NCBI RefSeq assembly: GCF_046098205.1
Contig: NZ_JBJURJ010000004.1
Coordinates: 248,001 to 312,000, forward strand
Length of the DNA stretch: 64,000 nucleotides
DNA from: Paenibacillus_AR mesotrionivorans
Lineage (GTDB): Bacteria; Bacillota; Bacilli; Paenibacillales; NBRC-103111
Direction of reading: 5' to 3'
Shown: positions 61,926 through 64,000 of the stretch, one piece after another
Layout of the letters: each line of letters starts with the position of its first letter
Numbering within the stretch: position 1 is the stretch's first letter
Notes under the pieces: generated by a model
The model's database searches: none
Told to the model about the DNA's origin: nothing
The model's input: the letters and a program-made list of their open reading frames with translations, nothing else
Made by a program: the position numbers and the translations under genes

Positions 61926-62942
61926 TTGAACGGGAAAATCCAAGAAAAGGGATGGGCGGGATATGATTTTGTTCCGACGCTGCTGGCGATGATGCCCTGT
62001 CCGTTAAAGGTGCCGGTGGAGGAGGATTTCGCCAGGCGGGAGGAAGCGGGGGAATGGGCGGGCTTCGATACGTCGAGGATTGTGTTTGAGGGGAATGCCA
62101 CCCAAACCGGATTTTATGAGCAGGTCAAGGCCTACCGGCATGAGGATGAGCTGCCGGAGCTGATTATCTCCCCGGGCATCAGCAGCTTTTTTCATTCGGA
62201 TTTCCGGGAAAAATTCCTGGAGCGCGGCGTGTTTGCGGATGTGACGGACGGCTGGAGGGGCAATCCCCGTTTTGGCAATCTGGAGCTGGTTGATCCGAAG
62301 GGCTGGTATACGGTGCTTTGTGTGAACCCGCTGGTGATGGTGGCGGATCTGACCCGTTTGGACGGCCTGCCTGTTCCACGGTCCTGGGCAGAGCTGCTGA
62401 AGCCCGAGTGGAGCCGGAGGGTGAATATGCGGGGCAAAAACAACAAGGATTTTTGCGAAACCACGCTGCTGACCCTTCGCCATGTTTTTGGCCCGGAGGC
62501 GGTGGAGCGGTTCGGAGAGTCTGTGAAGGATGGGCTGCATCCTGCCCAAATGGTTAAGCTGGCGGGCACGGGACATGCCGATGCGCCTGCGGTATCGGTG
62601 ATGCCGTATTTTTATGCCAAAACCATTCCCCGCAAGGACAAAACCGCCATTATCTGGCCGGAGGAGGGAGCTATCGCAAGTCCGGTGTTCCTGTTGGCCA
62701 AAGCCGCGTCGCGTGAGCGCCTCCAGCCGCTGACGGATTATCTCACAGGACCCGGAGTGTCGGCCTTGTACGAAAATGCCTGCTTCCCCGCCCTGAACCC
62801 TTCGGTGGAGAGCAAACTGCCGCCCGATGCCAAGCTGATGTGGATGGGTTGGGATTTGGTGTGGCATGAGGATATCGGATCGGTGAAGCTGGACACGGAG
62901 GAACGTTTCATGAGGGGCTACTGCAAGGGGCGGAGCCTATGA
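61926..62942 (+). CDS. Binding-protein-fold protein without signal peptide
   Basis: A 338-residue protein with features of periplasmic-binding proteins of the iron/polyamine type: ELIISPGISSFFHSDFREKF, LVDPKGWYTVLCVNPLVMVAD, PRSWAELLKPEWSRRVNMRG and IWPEEGAIASPVFLLAKAAS. It starts directly in the fold and has neither signal peptide nor lipobox, so it should be cytoplasmic. The TTG at 61926 follows GGAGGTGG; a longer GTG start at 61860 has no binding site and precedes the likely promoter. It overlaps the GTPase gene by 4 bp. A ligand-scavenging or ligand-delivery role inside the cell is inferred from the neighbours. Confidence 0.75.
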   Translation: MNGKIQEKGWAGYDFVPTLLAMMPCPLKVPVEEDFARREEAGEWAGFDTSRIVFEGNATQTGFYEQVKAYRHEDELPELIISPGISSFFHSDFREKFLERGVFADVTDGWRGNPRFGNLELVDPKGWYTVLCVNPLVMVADLTRLDGLPVPRSWAELLKPEWSRRVNMRGKNNKDFCETTLLTLRHVFGPEAVERFGESVKDGLHPAQMVKLAGTGHADAPAVSVMPYFYAKTIPRKDKTAIIWPEEGAIASPVFLLAKAASRERLQPLTDYLTGPGVSALYENACFPALNPSVESKLPPDAKLMWMGWDLVWHEDIGSVKLDTEERFMRGYCKGRSL

Positions 62943-63649
62943 AGCTGATTACGTTGGCCGGGCCTCCCTCCAGCGGCAAAACCTCTGTACTCCTGCGCAT
63001 TATTGAAGCGCTGAGTGAAGCGGGAAAACGCACGGGCGTAGTTAAATTTGATTGTATGGCCACCTTTGACGACAGGCTATACCAGGAAAAGGGAATTCCT
63101 GTTCTGGTTGGGCTGTCCGGGAATCTGTGCCCTGACCATTATTTTGTTACCAATATTGCCTCCTGTTTAGAGTGGGGAAGCTCCATAGGGGCGGATATGC
63201 TGATTACGGAAAGCGCCGGGCTGTGCAACCGCTGCTCGCCTTACATCCGGCAGGTCCAGTCGGTCTGCGTCATTGACCATCTGTCTGGGCTCAACACCCC
63301 TGCCAAAATCGGGCCTATGCTCAAGCTGGCGGATACGGTGATTCTCACCAAGGGGGATATTGTCTCCCAGGCAGAGCGGGAGGTGTTCCGCTACCGGGTG
63401 CGGAAGGCCAATCCCAAGGCGGAGATTATTCCGATGAATGGGCTTACCGGACAGGGAAAGGAAAGGGCGAGGGATGTGTTTTTGACGGCGCCGGAGGTAG
63501 AGTCGCTGGATGGCTCCAAGCTGCGGTTTTCCATGCCTGCGGCGGTGTGCTCCTACTGTCTGGGGGAAACCAGGATTGGTGAGGATGCCCAGATGGGCAA
63601 TGTACGGAAGCTGTGGACGCCTGCAGAGGAGGGGGAGGCTGGGGGTTGA
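62939..63649 (+). CDS. HypB/UreG-like P-loop GTPase with two CxxC pairs
   Basis: A 236-residue protein with P-loop AGPPSSGKTS at residues 7-16, a switch-like stretch FDCMATFDD, Walker B-like LITESAGLC and base-specificity loop LTKGDIV, the order found in HypB/UreG/CobW-type metallochaperone GTPases. Two cysteine pairs, CNRC after the Walker B and CSYC near the C-terminus (AVCSYCLGETRIG), could hold a metal or Fe-S cluster. Its ATG overlaps the stop of the previous gene (ATGA), so the two are made together. The target metalloenzyme is not in the window. Confidence 0.8.
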   Translation: MKLITLAGPPSSGKTSVLLRIIEALSEAGKRTGVVKFDCMATFDDRLYQEKGIPVLVGLSGNLCPDHYFVTNIASCLEWGSSIGADMLITESAGLCNRCSPYIRQVQSVCVIDHLSGLNTPAKIGPMLKLADTVILTKGDIVSQAEREVFRYRVRKANPKAEIIPMNGLTGQGKERARDVFLTAPEVESLDGSKLRFSMPAAVCSYCLGETRIGEDAQMGNVRKLWTPAEEGEAGG

Positions 63650-63773
63650 GGGCGGCGGCAGGTGTCTTGAGTGCATCCCCCGTCCGATGCTCCCAGGCAC
63701 CTCATCGTGCGGATAGGCGTCATGGCGATTTGCAGCTTCCATACCACAAAACTAACAAGGAGGCAGAATCATC

Positions 63774-64000
63774 ATGGAACAGGTGCAATCCATTACCATC
63801 TGCGGCGGCCGTGACAAAAACGGGCAGCCCGAGGACTGCCGGCTCCACCTTGTTCCGGGGGACATTGCGGCTGTGGTTGGCCCCACCGGTTCGGGCAAAA
63901 GTCGGTTGCTGGCGGATATCGAGTACCTGGCCCAGCGGGATACCCCCAGCGGCAGGCAGATATTGTTGAACGGCCAGCCCCCTGACCCGGCGGAGCGGTT
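63774..64000 (+). CDS. ABC-type ATPase, cut by the window end
   Basis: The first 75 residues of an ABC ATPase: Walker A VVGPTGSGKSRLLADIEYLA lies at about residues 39-58, after a short N-terminal domain with Cys residues (CGGRDKNGQPEDC). AAGGAGG precedes the ATG. It follows the GTPase gene by 124 bp and is probably the third component of the module. The rest lies outside the window. Confidence 0.85.
   Translation, partial: MEQVQSITICGGRDKNGQPEDCRLHLVPGDIAAVVGPTGSGKSRLLADIEYLAQRDTPSGRQILLNGQPPDPAER

Overview
The window looks like a chromosome segment of a moderately GC-rich, spore-former-type Firmicute, most likely Paenibacillaceae (Paenibacillus or a close relative). Pointers are strong AGGAGG-type ribosome binding sites with frequent GTG and TTG starts, many short-signal lipoproteins, EcsAB, a bacilliredoxin, YezD, a T-box leader, and two large YesM/YesN-type two-component systems beside CUT1 sugar transporters. 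The genus is an inference from gene content; no rRNA or tRNA gene was recognised.

Layout. 1-8.9 kb: a propeller protein cut by the window edge, DegV, a Pit phosphate transporter, a tandem-thioredoxin lipoprotein, a GNAT protein, a DUF4177 protein, EcsAB and a hypothetical protein. 8.9-9.6 kb: an array of hairpin repeats between convergent genes. 9.6-17.7 kb (minus strand): a sugar-uptake unit of sensor kinase, response regulator, binding lipoprotein, two permeases and a GH130 glycoside phosphorylase. 18-22.5 kb: a sulfate ABC transporter operon ending in yezD. 22.5-24.7 kb: a strong promoter and an isoleucine-type T-box leader, followed at a distance by ilvA. 24.9-26.5 kb: a membrane diguanylate cyclase. 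27.3-47.0 kb: a large carbohydrate-utilisation locus (AraC regulator, two FAD-fold proteins, D-2-hydroxyacid dehydrogenase, sialidase-fold enzyme, LplABC-like transporter, second YesM/YesN pair, secreted GH30 enzyme, GH42-like enzyme). 47.2-54 kb: a BaiN-type flavoprotein, bacilliredoxin, cysK remnant, PadR/metallo-hydrolase pair, a degenerate NadE paralogue, AcpS and a c-type cytochrome lipoprotein. 53.9-56.8 kb: GlpD carrying an insertion of about 400 residues. 57.4-61.7 kb: an AraC regulator, a MITE-like element, MutY, a phosphodiesterase and a small hydrolase. 61.9-64.0 kb: a compact module of a binding-protein-fold protein without signal peptide, a HypB/UreG-like GTPase with two CxxC pairs, and the start of an ABC ATPase.

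The least expected signals are: (1) intergenic repeat clusters with different core sequences but a shared geometry, four units about 50, 60 and 50 bp apart, two forward and two inverted; (2) GlpD interrupted by an acidic, Trp-rich segment between its catalytic and C-terminal domains; (3) a NadE-family protein that has lost its ATP-binding loop; (4) the SBP/GTPase/ABC module at the right edge; (5) a T-box leader separated from ilvA by about 550 bp of repeats.
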